This document shows, in pieces, positions 10,751 through 22,578 of a stretch of 64,000 bases of DNA (within the stretch, counting starts at the first letter, position 1; each line of letters opens with the position of its first letter). The notes beneath the pieces are model-generated. The model saw only the letters and a list, made by a program, of their open reading frames with translations, was not told the DNA's origin and ran no database searches. A program made the translations under genes and the position numbers. The stretch comes from Parapristionchus giblindavisi (taxonomy: Eukaryota; Nematoda; Chromadorea; Rhabditida; Diplogasteridae): assembly GCA_943737045.1 (NCBI GenBank), contig CALSFV010000007.1, positions 149,001 to 213,000 of the forward strand. The letters run 5' to 3'.

Positions 10751-11114
10751 GTACGTTAGGCTCAATGTAGATATCGATTTTCTGAATAAAATCAATATTT
10801 TGTGTTTAATTTGATCTTTGATATTTGAAGAAAACATATTATTTCTCCCGTAGCCATGCTTATCTCAAGGGTAGTACTTGAGGTTCGTATCCCACACGAT
10901 TTTTTTTCAATTAGTTATCGAATGATTGTATAATATCAATCGATAATGTAGTAATTGGGCAAAGGTGCGAGGAGTTTCTCTAGAAATGGGCAGGGAATCG
11001 TGTCGTAGCTAATTTATTGGTTTATGGTAGTTGAGCTAATTTATTGAATTAAAATGTAATATTGTTGATAAGTCTATTAGAAGGATTTAGGATTATTTTA
11101 ATTTCGTTTTTAGT

Positions 11115-12920
11115 ATGATCTTTGATCTTTGAACAATACGTATTATGTAAGTTGTTCACTGAATTAGTGTCATTCCAGTGCCTGCGAATTACTCGTGATT
11201 GGACCGAGGATCCCAAGCGTCGAACGGGATTCATGCAGAAGGAGGTGAGTGTGGTCTTTCATATTTGCTCTTTTCGTAGTTTGTGGTCTGATCAATCAAT
11301 CAAAACATTACTAATGTTAGTAGTTGGTTCGTATCCCACACGGTTTTGGCCAATTAGTCATCGATTTATATGAATTATACCAATCGATAATGTAGTAATT
11401 GGGCAAGGGTGAGAGTAGTTTCTCTAGAAATGGGCAGGGAATCGTGTCGTAGCTAATTTATTGGTTTATGGTAGTTGACCTAATTTATTGAATTAAAATG
11501 TAATATTGTTGATAAGTCTATTAGAAGGATTTAGGATTATTTTAATTTCGTTTTTAGTATGATCTTTGATCTTTGAACAATACGTATTATGTAAGTTGTT
11601 CACTGAATTAGTGTCATTACAGTGCCTGCGAATTACTCGTGATTGGACCGAGGATCCCAAGCGTCGAACGGGATTCATGCAGAAGGAGGTGAGTGTGGTC
11701 TTTCATATTTGCTCTTTTCGTAGTTTGTGGTCTGATCAATCAATCAAAACATTATTAATGTTAGTAGTTGGTTCGTATCCCACACGGTTTTGGTCAATTA
11801 GTCATCGATTTATATGAATTATACCAATCGATAATGTAGTAATTGGGCAAGGGTGAGAGGAGTTTCTCTAGAAATGGGCAGGGAATCGTGTCGTAGCTAA
11901 TTTATTGGTTTATGGTAGTTGAGCTAATTTATTGAATTAAAATGTAATATTGTTGATAAGTCTATTAGAAGGATTTAGGATTATTTTAATTTCGTTTTTA
12001 GTTTGATCTTTGATCTTTGAACAATACGTATTATGTAAGTTGTTCACTGAATTAGTGTCATTACAGTGCCTGCGAATTACTCGTGATTGGACCTAGGATC
12101 CCAAGCCTCGAACGGGATTCATGCAGAAGGAGGTGAGTGTGGTCTTTCATATTTGCTCTTTTCGTAGTTTGTGGTCTGATCAATCAATCAAAACATTATT
12201 AATGTTAGTAGTTGGTTCGTATCCCACACGGTTTTGGTCAATTAGTCATCGATTTATATGAATTATACCAATCGATAATGTAGTAATTGGGCAAGGGTGA
12301 GAGTAGTTTCTCTAGAAATGGGCAGGGAATCGTGTCGTAGCTAATTTATTGGTTTATGGTAGTTGACCTAATTTATTGAATTAAAATGTAATATTGTTGA
12401 TAAGTCTATTAGAAGGATTTAGGATTATTTTAATTTCGTTTTTAGTATGATCTTTGATCTTTGAACAATACGTATTATGTAAGTTGTTCACTGAATTAGT
12501 GTCATTCCAGTGCCTGCGAATTACTCGTGATTGGACCGAGGATCCCAAGCGTCGAACGGGATTCATGCAGAAGGAGGTGAGTGTGGTCTTTCATATTTGC
12601 TCTTTTCGTAGTTTGTGGTCTGATCAATCAATCAAAACATTACTAATGTTAGTAGTTGGTTCGTATCCCACACGGTTTTGGCCAATTAGTCATCGATTTA
12701 TATGAATTATACCAATCGATAATGTAGTATTTGGGCAAGGGTGAGAGGAGTTTCTCTAGAAATGGGCAGGGAATCGTGTCGTAGCTAATTTATTGGTTTA
12801 TGGTAGTTGAGCTAATTTATTGAATTAAAATGTAATATTGTTGATAAGTCTATTAGAAGGATTTAGGATTATTTTAATTTCGTTTTTAGTATGATCTTTG
12901 ATCTTTGAACAATACGTATT
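11115..12920 (+). repeat. 444-bp satellite array, block D
   Basis: Four monomers start at 11115, 11559, 12003 and 12447, then 30 bp of a fifth up to the LTR element. Those at 11115 and 12447 share CATTCCAG before the exon and GGCCAATTAG near base 220. The one at 12003 has the stop-bearing exon class (ACCTAGGATCCC, AAGCCTCG). Confidence 0.95.
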
Positions 12921-13169
12921 TGTTGTGTAGTGTAATCTAATCTATTTAGCATAATATAATTATCATATAGCTAATGCATAATAGTCATTGTGCATTATCC
13001 CTAATTATCATATCTATTACTCTACACATGATTCTCTATTTCATTCTTAGCTTAGCGTAGGTTACAAGTAGGTCTCTTCTATCCCTAGTCTTAGACTCGA
13101 ACTCTATATTATTTGTGATAAACTTGTATTGGTTACTACTCTAGTCTCCACATATCAAGGTATCCAACA
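12921..13169 (+). repeat. 5' LTR of gypsy-type element
   Basis: It starts TGTTGTGTAG and ends TATCCAACA, so TGTTG and CAACA form the short terminal inverted repeats expected of an LTR. All 249 bases match 16254-16502 by inspection. An AT-rich ATAATATAAT near its start could serve as a TATA-like element, but this is not proven. Confidence 0.95.
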
Positions 13170-13828
13170 TTGGCGACCAGGATCTTAGGTTTAAGACTTA
13201 GGATTAGGATTAGACTTAGACTTTACCTAGTTTTGCTAAGAATCAGTATCTGGTAAGTTTCTGGTAAGTCGTGGCTGGCAAAGTATAGATCTTAGCCTGG
13301 AGATAGCCACTGTGACTGGTGTCTGTGGATATTGTAACACCTGGAGATAGTCACTGTGACCGGCACTTCGATACGCTCGATTGTTGCTGCGATTGGTCAC
13401 GGCCCTTGGCTCTGCTATCTTGTGATCCACACCTGATATTGAAAGCAACCATTGTAAGAGCCGAGTGTAACCTGTACCACCGTTGTGATTCCCGGTTGGA
13501 TACTGTATCGCTATTGTGATACCGAGGTTGACACAGGTCTGATCAAGATCACCGTATCTTAAGATCGTTGTCCATTGAGACTAGAGACCAAAGATCAGAG
13601 ACCAAAGGTCATAGATCATTCTGATACCAGAGACTGGAGATCAAAGATCATCCACCAGATAACTGAGATCAAAGATCGAAGCACCGTACACGATACGAGT
13701 AGCAAGCACATAAGAGATCAAAGATCAGAGCACCGTACACGATACGAGTAGCTAGTACACATAAGGTCAAAGACAGTACAGACTATAGAGTACGTGATAG
13801 TTATCATTGAACAGTACAGACTATAATC
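13170..13828 (+). other. leader of gypsy-type element with GATCAAAGATC repeats
   Basis: There is no convincing gene here. Two imperfect copies of a GGAGATAG(C/T)CACTGTGAC motif lie near 13300-13360. Between about 13580 and 13770 the motif GATCAAAGATC or GACCAAAGATC recurs at least five times. A block of about 43 bp with GAGCACCGTACACGATACGA is repeated in tandem with small changes. The GATCAAAGATC motif is the reverse complement of the doubled GATCTTT motif that opens each satellite monomer. Confidence 0.75.
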
Positions 13829-16195
13829 ATGACTGATTCAGGTGGAACCAAATCGACCGATTCAAATGGAATGAAGTCGATGATGGATACGTTCATGAAG
13901 ATGATGCTCAAGATGCAAGAAGAGTCTGATAAGAGAGTTGAGAAACTAATCAGATCTCTCAATGAATCGAATGGAGCGAGAGTTACGACTGATCCTACAG
14001 TAACCTCAGGTGACAGTAGCCAAGGTGTGCATACTGTAAGTGGCCCATCGATTGATGCACTTGAAGCTAGAATAAATGAGTTCCAGTATGACCCTGAAGA
14101 TGAGTGTACGTTCGAGAATTGGTATGATAGATACAAAGACATCTTCGAACATGATATGATTCACTTAGATGAGAAACTCAGAGTAAGAATCATGCTGAGG
14201 CATTTGAGTACAAAATGCAATTCACAGTATAAGAATCATTTGTCACCTAAAGATGTGTACAATGAGACATTTGAGAATACAGTGAAAGAATTGACTAATC
14301 TATTCGGTAGACAAGTTTCTGATTTTGAACTACGTCTAAGATTTCTCAATCAAAGAATGTCTATACTTGGATTGACTGATGCCAAGAAATTTGCATCTGA
14401 AGTCAACAATCTATATCAGAAGGGAAAGATGAAGGAGATTACAGAAGACGAATTGAAGGTCACTGTATTCCTTGCAGGTCTTGATCTACCAAACCTGAAA
14501 AAGGCTCGAACAAATCTGATGAACATTGTGAATAACAAACAAGATATCACTTTGAATGAACTTGTAGAGAAGTTCTCTACCCTTCAAGCACTTGAAAGAG
14601 ATGTTGCTGCAATAGAAGTTCAAAATAATGTCTACTTGTTACGTGATAATAAGTCGGACAAAGTGAACGATGAGACCGCTGAGGTTGATTCGGAGACAAA
14701 AAGTGATAAGAGTTCATCAGATACTAAATGTGCATATTGTGATAGACATGGTCATGCAGTGCATGAATGCTGGAAGAAATATCCAGATAAACGACCAAAG
14801 AAGAAAGATTACAAAAGAAATAAATTCTATAAGAGAAAGAATAGCAATGCTGTGTTCTGTAATCAGGTCGTCGATAATAGAGTCTATGCACAAGTCAATG
14901 TTAATGGAAAGAACATTGAATTCCGAGTAGATACTGGTTCAGATCTAACCTTTATCTCCAAGAATGTATGGAAAACACTGGGATCTCCCACCCTAAAAGA
15001 GGGAAGAATACAGGCTAAGTGTGCAAATGGCACAAGTGTATCCATACTCGGAAAATTTCATTGTAAAATGAAATATAAGAATGATGAGAATAGGGGATTT
15101 GTTTATGTAGCAGATTCACCTGTAAATTTAATCGGAACTGATTGGTTCTGGAAACTGAATCTCATCAGATCATTACAGAATGAAGTTGAAGATCAACTCG
15201 TAATGAATCAAGTCAAGAATCCAGTCAAGGTACCACTTGAACCATGGCCATCAACTGATAGACCAATGGAGCGAATTCATGTTGAATTCGCAGGACCTAT
15301 GAATGGAAAGAATTACTTGATTATCGTAGATGCACACAGTAAATGGCCTGAAGTAATAGAAATGGAAAGAATAGATACTAATTCTATCATCACACACATT
15401 CACAAGTTCATATCTGCATATGGTTGTCCAGAAACATTGGTCAGTGATAACGGAACACAATTCACTTCGAGTGATTTCCGAGAATACTGTAACAAGTACG
15501 GTATCAAGCACGTCCTGACTCCACCATATCATCCTCATTCAAATGGTCAAGCAGAACGGTTCGTTGATATATTCAAGCGAACGCTCCTCAAACTGAAAGG
15601 AGAACGACCTGAAGTAGAGAATGTTCAAACATTCCTCATGTCTTATCGATCGAATCCGAATAGACAACTAGCTGATAAGTCACCAGCTGAAGTATTCCTC
15701 GGACGAAAACTGAGAACAAGACTAAGTCTCTTGGTTCCAAGTCGTAGATCAGATAAGAAGGATGAAGATATGAAAAACCAGTTTGACCTGAAACATGGTG
15801 CAGAACACAAAGAATTCAAAACTGGTGATAAGGTCTACTACCGTGATAAAGATGGACCTAATAATGTGAAATGTAGTGAAGCTATCATTGTAGATAAACT
15901 CGGTCGAGTTGTTTATCTCATTGATAAGGGAGGAAGGAGAATGAAGGCTCATGCCCATCAATTAATCTCCCGAAGAGATCAAGATGAAGATGATATACTT
16001 GATCTTCATATCGATTCATTCGATATCAAGAAGCCGACAGAAGAAACTACGAAGGATAATTCAACTGGAGCTGTCATCGTCATGCCTATCCCAGACCCCT
16101 CAAGCAAGGCATATCATCGTCCGGTCAGAGACCGAAGGCCCGTTGTTAGTAATACCTCCGAATGTAGTAGTTACGTTAGTTCAATTGTAAATTAG
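13829..16195 (+). CDS. Gag-protease-integrase polyprotein, RT deleted
   Basis: 788 residues. Residues about 75-270 resemble the Gag of nematode Ty3/gypsy elements (EFQYDPEDECTFENWYDRYK and the segment after it). A CCHC zinc knuckle lies at C301, C304, H309, C314, followed by a basic stretch. An aspartic protease follows with DTGS at 368-371. Only about 30 residues separate the protease end (GTDWFW) from the integrase core (WPSTDRPMERIH), where RT, RNase H and the integrase zinc domain normally lie. In the core, D540 (SDNGTQF) and E576 (NGQAE) keep the D-35-E spacing. The expected first catalytic aspartate in the H-x-D-F-A-G-P motif is E486. The frame is uninterrupted despite the roughly 2-kb loss, so this may be a propagating non-autonomous form. 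The first ATG, 29 codons before any Gag similarity, is the likely start. Confidence 0.92.
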   Translation: MTDSGGTKSTDSNGMKSMMDTFMKMMLKMQEESDKRVEKLIRSLNESNGARVTTDPTVTSGDSSQGVHTVSGPSIDALEARINEFQYDPEDECTFENWYDRYKDIFEHDMIHLDEKLRVRIMLRHLSTKCNSQYKNHLSPKDVYNETFENTVKELTNLFGRQVSDFELRLRFLNQRMSILGLTDAKKFASEVNNLYQKGKMKEITEDELKVTVFLAGLDLPNLKKARTNLMNIVNNKQDITLNELVEKFSTLQALERDVAAIEVQNNVYLLRDNKSDKVNDETAEVDSETKSDKSSSDTKCAYCDRHGHAVHECWKKYPDKRPKKKDYKRNKFYKRKNSNAVFCNQVVDNRVYAQVNVNGKNIEFRVDTGSDLTFISKNVWKTLGSPTLKEGRIQAKCANGTSVSILGKFHCKMKYKNDENRGFVYVADSPVNLIGTDWFWKLNLIRSLQNEVEDQLVMNQVKNPVKVPLEPWPSTDRPMERIHVEFAGPMNGKNYLIIVDAHSKWPEVIEMERIDTNSIITHIHKFISAYGCPETLVSDNGTQFTSSDFREYCNKYGIKHVLTPPYHPHSNGQAERFVDIFKRTLLKLKGERPEVENVQTFLMSYRSNPNRQLADKSPAEVFLGRKLRTRLSLLVPSRRSDKKDEDMKNQFDLKHGAEHKEFKTGDKVYYRDKDGPNNVKCSEAIIVDKLGRVVYLIDKGGRRMKAHAHQLISRRDQDEDDILDLHIDSFDIKKPTEETTKDNSTGAVIVMPIPDPSSKAYHRPVRDRRPVVSNTSECSSYVSSIVN

Positions 16196-16253
16196 TTTTT
16201 ATTGTATTGATTATCGATTCTGTTGTCTTTAACTTAGAATCTTAGGAAGGAGG

Positions 16254-16502
16254 TGTTGTGTAGTGTAATCTAATCTATTTAGCATAATATAATTATCATA
16301 TAGCTAATGCATAATAGTCATTGTGCATTATCCCTAATTATCATATCTATTACTCTACACATGATTCTCTATTTCATTCTTAGCTTAGCGTAGGTTACAA
16401 GTAGGTCTCTTCTATCCCTAGTCTTAGACTCGAACTCTATATTATTTGTGATAAACTTGTATTGGTTACTACTCTAGTCTCCACATATCAAGGTATCCAA
16501 CA
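16254..16502 (+). repeat. 3' LTR of gypsy-type element
   Basis: It is identical to the 5' LTR and directly follows the purine tract AGGAAGGAGG. Between the stop codon (16195) and the LTR is a 58-bp tail with no further frame. Confidence 0.95.
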
Positions 16503-16592
16503 TTAGTACCATTAAAATATTCCTAAATCCTTCTAATGTATTAACATTAGTACATTAGAAGGATTTAGGATTATTTTAATTTCGTTTTTAGT
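16503..16592. repeat. fold-back scar joining LTR to satellite
   Basis: Right of the LTR, bases 16511-16540 are an inverted copy of 16551-16580 with one mismatch, around a 10-bp loop. Both derive from the satellite segment with ATTAGAAGGATTTAGGA. The string AACATTAGTAC occurs twice (from 16499 and 16544), once straddling the LTR end. Satellite register then resumes at monomer base about 405, although the left flank stopped at base 30. Phase was lost along with any target duplication. Confidence 0.9.
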
Positions 16593-18138
16593 ATGATCTT
16601 TGATCTTTGAACAATACGTATTATGTAAGTTGTTCACTGAATTAGTGTCATTACAGTGCCTGCGAATTACTCGTGATTGGACCGAGGATCCCAACCGTCG
16701 AACGGGATTCATGCAGAAGGAGGTGAGTGTGGTCTTTCATATTTGCTCTTTTCGTAGTTTGTGGTCTGATCAATCAATCAAAACATTATGGGGTAAATGG
16801 TGAGAGGAGGAGAGGAAATACTCTATAAATTAGCAGGGAAGTGAATTTGGCCGCGTTGAAGTTGTTACAATTGGAGTATGAAGAATAGCAGGAGGTATAA
16901 ACGCGTTCTTTGATTTTTTGCCTTTGATCTTTGATCTTTAATCTCTGATCTTAAATTTAGGTGCGTCTCTTTGACGAATCGGTCATTCTGGATCCTAAGT
17001 AGGCAAAGAAGAGAAAGGGCAAACAGCGTAAGGCTATACTGAAGACTCTTAGTTGATGATCTACTAATCGATAATCAATCGATATCTTCCCAATTATCAA
17101 TAGGTCACTTATTATGTTAGTTCCCATGAAATTGTTACTCTACCTGATTTGTGTTGTTTGTTTATATTTCAATTGTTACATTGTTGTTATCGTGAATTTA
17201 AATGAAGTATGAAAGATTTTATTGAAGATATTAGCGCCCGAGTGCGGCTACCGTATCCTGTACAAGAAGCGCTGCAGGAAGCTCATGGTGTACGATGGAC
17301 GCTGATTGATTATTGATTGCCTGGTTTATTTATTTATTGATTGATTGATTTCGTGACCTCACTCATTTACACATTCACATTTCTTACTGTTCATATGTTG
17401 GTACTCGTTGGTCTCATGATTATTGATTGATTTGATGGAATAAATCGATTAATTTTCACACCTTGCTATGTTTTTCGTTGACCAGTTTTTGTGTCGACAC
17501 GATCACTCTTATGTATTTAAAGGAGGAAAAGTGATGTAATGAATTCATAGATTGTTCTAAAAACCGTATTATGTTGAACTGTGTGTTCCTTTACTTAATT
17601 CTTTTTCAAATAGTTTTAATATTGTAATAAAAATATCATTATTAATCATAAAATATCATTATTAATTTATAAAAATATCATTATTTATTATCTTCGCAAT
17701 ACAGTATGGTATTCGGACAGGACTCGTGGTTCCACAACTTCACGCAGTGTATCGCGCGCACCATATCGCCCGAGGTACGTTAGGCTCAATGTAGATATCG
17801 ATTTTCTGAATAAAATCAATATTTTGTGTTTAATTTGATCTTTGATATTTGAAGAAAACATATTATTTCTCCCGTAGCCATGCTTATCTCAAGGGTAGTA
17901 CTTGAGGTTCGTATCCCACACGATTTTTTTTCAATTAGTTATCGAATGATTGTATAATATCAATCGATAATGTAGTAATTGGGCAAAGGTGCGAGGAGTT
18001 TCTCTAGAAATGGGCAGGGAATCGTGTCGTAGCTAATTTATTGGTTTATGGTAGTTGAGCTAATTTATTGAATTAAAATGTAATATTGTTGATAAGTCTA
18101 TTAGAAGGATTTAGGATTATTTTAATTTCGTTTTTAGT
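16593..18138 (+). repeat. long-form satellite unit 2
   Basis: It is collinear with unit 1 at +7,024 bp. Internal exon 16657-16722 (Asn variant), VRLF exon 16961-17002, RPB12 stub 17235-17305, MVFGQDSW exon 17706-17774. No length change was seen. Confidence 0.95.
17235..17305 (+). pseudogene. RPB12: RPB12 last-exon fragment, copy 3
   Basis: Same stub as the copy at 10211, unchanged in the coding part. Confidence 0.73.
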
Positions 18139-21100
18139 ATGATCTTTGATCTTTGAACAATACGTATTATGTAAGTTGTTCACTGAATTAGTGTCATTCC
18201 AGTGCCTGCGAATTACTCGTGATTGGACCGAGGATCCCAAGCGTCGAACGGGATTCATGCAGAAGGAGGTGAGTGTGGTCTTTCATATTTGCTCTTTTCG
18301 TAGTTTGTGGTCTGATCAATCAATCAAAACATTACTAATGTTAGTAGTTGGTTCGTATCCCACACGGTTTTGGCCAATTAGTCATCGATTTATATGAATT
18401 ATACCAATCGATAATGTAGTAATTGGGCAAGGGTGAGAGTAGTTTCTCTAGAAATGGGCAGGGAATCGTGTCGTAGCTAATTTATTGGTTTATGGTAGTT
18501 GACCTAATTTATTGAATTAAAATGTAATATTGTTGATAAGTCTATTAGAAGGATTTAGGATTATTTTAATTTCGTTTTTAGTATGATCTTTGATCTTTGA
18601 ACAATACGTATTATGTAAGTTGTTCACTGAATTAGTGTCATTACAGTGCCTGCGAATTACTCGTGATTGGACCGAGGATCCCAAGCGTCGAACGGGATTC
18701 ATGCAGAAGGAGGTGAGTGTGGTCTTTCATATTTGCTCTTTTCGTAGTTTGTGGTCTGATCAATCAATCAAAACATTATTAATGTTAGTAGTTGGTTCGT
18801 ATCCCACACGGTTTTGGTCAATTAGTCATCGATTTATATGAATTATACCAATCGATAATGTAGTAATTGGGCAAGGGTGAGAGGAGTTTCTCTAGAAATG
18901 GGCAGGGAATCGTGTCGTAGCTAATTTATTGGTTTATGGTAGTTGAGCTAATTTATTGAATTAAAATGTAATATTGTTGATAAGTCTATTAGAAGGATTT
19001 AGGATTATTTTAATTTCGTTTTTAGTTTGATCTTTGATCTTTGAACAATACGTATTATGTAAGTTGTTCACTGAATTAGTGTCATTACAGTGCCTGCGAA
19101 TTACTCGTGATTGGACCTAGGATCCCAAGCCTCGAACGGGATTCATGCAGAAGGAGGTGAGTGTGGTCTTTCATATTTGCTCTTTTCGTAGTTTGTGGTC
19201 TGATCAATCAATCAAAACATTATTAATGTTAGTAGTTGGTTCGTATCCCACACGGTTTTGGTCAATTAGTCATCGATTTATATGAATTATACCAATCGAT
19301 AATGTAGTAATTGGGCAAGGGTGAGAGTAGTTTCTCTAGAAATGGGCAGGGAATCGTGTCGTAGCTAATTTATTGGTTTATGGTAGTTGACCTAATTTAT
19401 TGAATTAAAATGTAATATTGTTGATAAGTCTATTAGAAGGATTTAGGATTATTTTAATTTCGTTTTTAGTATGATCTTTGATCTTTGAACAATACGTATT
19501 ATGTAAGTTGTTCACTGAATTAGTGTCATTACAGTGCCTGCGAATTACTCGTGATTGGACCGAGGATCCCAAGCGTCGAACGGGATTCATGCAGAAGGAG
19601 GTGAGTGTGGTCTTTCATATTTGCTCTTTTCGTAGTTTGTGGTCTGATCAATCAATCAAAACATTATTAATGTTAGTAGTTGGTTCGTATCCCACACGGT
19701 TTTGGTCAATTAGTCATCGATTTATATGAATTATACCAATCGATAATGTAGTAATTGGGCAAGGGTGAGAGGAGTTTCTCTAGAAATGGGCAGGGAATCG
19801 TGTCGTAGCTAATTTATTGGTTTATGGTAGTTGAGCTAATTTATTGAATTAAAATGTAATATTGTTGATAAGTCTATTAGAAGGATTTAGGATTATTTTA
19901 ATTTCGTTTTTAGTTTGATCTTTGATCTTTGAACAATACGTATTATGTAAGTTGTTCACTGAATTAGTGTCATTACAGTGCCTGCGAATTACTCGTGATT
20001 GGACCTAGGATCCCAAGCCTCGAACGGGATTCATGCAGAAGGAGGTGAGTGTGGTCTTTCATATTTGCTCTTTTCGTAGTTTGTGGTCTGATCAATCAAT
20101 CAAAACATTATTAATGTTAGTAGTTGGTTCGTATCCCACACGGTTTTGGTCAATTAGTCATCGATTTATATGAATTATACCAATCGATAATGTAGTAATT
20201 GGGCAAGGGTGAGAGGAGTTTCTCTAGAAATGGGCAGGGAATCGTGTCGTAGCTAATTTATTGGTTTATGGTAGTTGAGCTAATTTATTGAATTAAAATG
20301 TAATATTGTTGATAAGTCTATTAGAAGGATTTAGGATTATTTTAATTTCGTTTTTAGTATGATCTTTGATCTTTGAACAATACGTATTATGTAAGTTGTT
20401 CACTGAATTAGTGTCATTAAAGTGCCTACGAATTACTCGTGATTGGACCGAGGATCCCAAGCGTCGAACGGGATTAATGCAGAAGGAGGTGAGTGTGGTC
20501 TTTCATATTTGCTCTTTTCGTAGTTTGTGGTCTGATCAATCAATCAAAACATTATTAATGTTAGTAGTTGGTTCGTATCCCACACGGTTTTGGTCAATTA
20601 GTCATCGATTTATATGAATTATACCAATCGATAATGTAGTAATTGGGCAAGGGCGAGAGGAGTTTCTCTAGAAATGGGCAGGGAATCGTGTCGTAGCTAA
20701 TTTATTGGTTTATGGTAGTTGAGCTAATTTATTGAATTAAAATGTAATATTGTTGATAAGTCTATTAGAAGGATTTAGGATTATTTTAATTTTGTTTTTA
20801 GTATGATCTTTGATCTTTGAACAATACGTATTATGTAAGTTGTTCACTGAATTAGTGTCATTACAGTGCCTACGAATTACTCGTGATTGGACCGAGGATC
20901 CCAAGCGTCGAACGGGATTAATGCAGAAGGAGGTGAGTGTGGTCTTTCATATTTGCTCTTTTCGTAGTTTGTGGTCTGATCAATCAATCAAAACATTATT
21001 AATGTTAGTAGTTGGTTCGTATCCCACACGGTTTTGGTCAATTAGTCATCGATTTATATGAATTATACCAATCGATAATGTAGTAATTGGGCAAAGGTGC

Positions 21101-22578
21101 GAGGAGTTTCTCTAGAAATGGGCAGGGAATCGTGTCGTAGCTAATTTATTGGTTTATGGTAGTTGAGCTAATTTATTGAATTAAAATGTAATATTGTTGA
21201 TAAGTCCATTAGAAGGATTTAGGATTATTTTAATTTCGTTTTTAGTATGATCTTTGATCTTTGAACAATACGTATTATGTAAGTTGTTCACTGAATTAGT
21301 GTCATTACAGTGCCTGCGAATTACTCGTGATTGGACCGAGGATCCCAAGCGTCGAACGGGATTCATGCAGAAGGAGGTGAGTGTGGTCTTTCATTTTTGC
21401 TCTTTTCGTAGTTTGTGGTCTGATCAATCAATCAAAACATTATTAATGTTAGTAGTTGGTTCGTATCCCACACGGTTTTGGTCAATTAGTCATCGATTTA
21501 TATGAATTATACCAATCGATAATGTAGTAATTGGGCAAGGGTGAGAGGAGTTTCTCTAGAAATGGGCAGGGAATCGTGTCGTAGCTAATTTATTGGTTTA
21601 TGGTAGTTGAGCTAATTTATTGAATTAAAATGTAATATTGTTGATAAGTCTATTAGAAGGATTTAGGATTATTTTAAGTTCGTTTTTAGTATGATCTTTG
21701 ATCTTTGAACAATACGTATTATGTAAGTTGTTCACTGAATTAGTGTCATTACAGTGCCTGCGAATTACTCGTGATTGGACCGAGGATCCCAAGCGTCGAA
21801 CGGGATTCATGCAGAAGGAGGTGAGTGTGGTCTTTCATATTTGCTCTTTTCGTAGTTTGTGGTCTGATCAATCAATCAAAACATTATTAATGTTAGTAGT
21901 TGGTTCGTATCCCACACGGTTTTGGTCAATTAGTCATCGATTTATATGAATTATACCAATCGATAATGTAGTAATTGGGCAAGGGTGAGAGGAGTTTCTC
22001 TAGAAATGGGCAGGGAATCGTGTCGTAGCTAATTTATTGGTTTATGGTAGTTGAGCTAATTTATTGAATTAAAATGTAATATTGTTGATAAGTCTATTAG
22101 AAGGATTTAGGATTATTTTAATTTCGTTTTTAGTATGATCTTTGATCTTTGAACAATACGTATTATGTAAGTTGTTCACTGAATTAGTGTCATTACAGTG
22201 CCTACGAATTACTCGTGATTGGACCGAGGATCCCAAGCGTCGAACGGGATTAATGCAGAAGGAGGTGAGTGTGGTCTTTCATATTTGCTCTTTTCGTAGT
22301 TTGTGGTCTGATCAATCAATCAAAACATTATTAATGTTAGTAGTTGGTTCGTATCCCACACGGTTTTGGTCAATTAGTCATCGATTTATATGAATTATAC
22401 CAATCGATAATGTAGTAATTGGGCAAGGGTGAGAGGAGTTTCTCTAGAAATGGGCAGGGAATCGTGTCGTAGCTAATTTATTGGTTTATGGTAGTTGAGC
22501 TAATTTATTGAATTAAAATGTAATATTGTTGATAAGTCTATTAGAAGGATTTAGGATTATTTTAATTTCGTTTTTAGT
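18139..22578 (+). repeat. 444-bp satellite array, block E
   Basis: Ten monomers lie between long units 2 and 3. Those at 19027 and 19915 have the stop-bearing exon. The one at 20359 has ATTAAAG instead of ATTACAG at the acceptor (AG kept). The junction before 20803 has the private change ATTTTGTTTTTAG, also seen before 25457. The order from 20359 to 22578 repeats in block F, marking a higher-order unit of about 6 kb. Confidence 0.96.

Larger units (their letters stand above)
9569..11114 (+). repeat. long-form (1,546-bp) satellite unit 1
   Basis: The first 196 bp equal a normal monomer, including the internal exon at 9633-9698. The sequence leaves the monomer at ATTATGGGGT (9766) and runs through about 1.1 kb of unique sequence. 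It rejoins monomer-like sequence, at first diverged, from about 10881. Unique content in order: terminal exon VRLFDESVILDPK-stop (9937-9978), the RPB12 stub (10211-10281), an AATAAA (10415-10420), an AT-rich run with three ATATCATTATT repeats (about 10607-10660), and the MVFGQDSW exon (10682-10750). This is probably the ancestral form, and the 444-bp monomer a deletion derivative. Confidence 0.95.
12921..16502 (+). mobile_element. Ty3/gypsy-type LTR retrotransposon lacking RT/RNase H
   Basis: The 3,582-bp element is bounded by two identical 249-bp LTRs. It has a primer-binding-like TGGCGACCAGG (13171) one base after the 5' LTR, a 650-bp leader, one 788-codon frame (13829-16195), and a purine tract AGGAAGGAGG (16244-16253) abutting the 3' LTR. 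Gag, zinc knuckle, protease and integrase core are present; reverse transcriptase and RNase H are not. Identical LTRs suggest a recent insertion. The flanks show no 5-bp duplication (GTATT versus TTAGT), so the insertion site was altered afterwards or the copy was carried in by repair. Confidence 0.95.

Noticed and set aside
12921..16502. Complete autonomous Ty3/gypsy element
   Set aside because: No RT or RNase H motif exists between the protease and the integrase core; only about 30 residues separate them.
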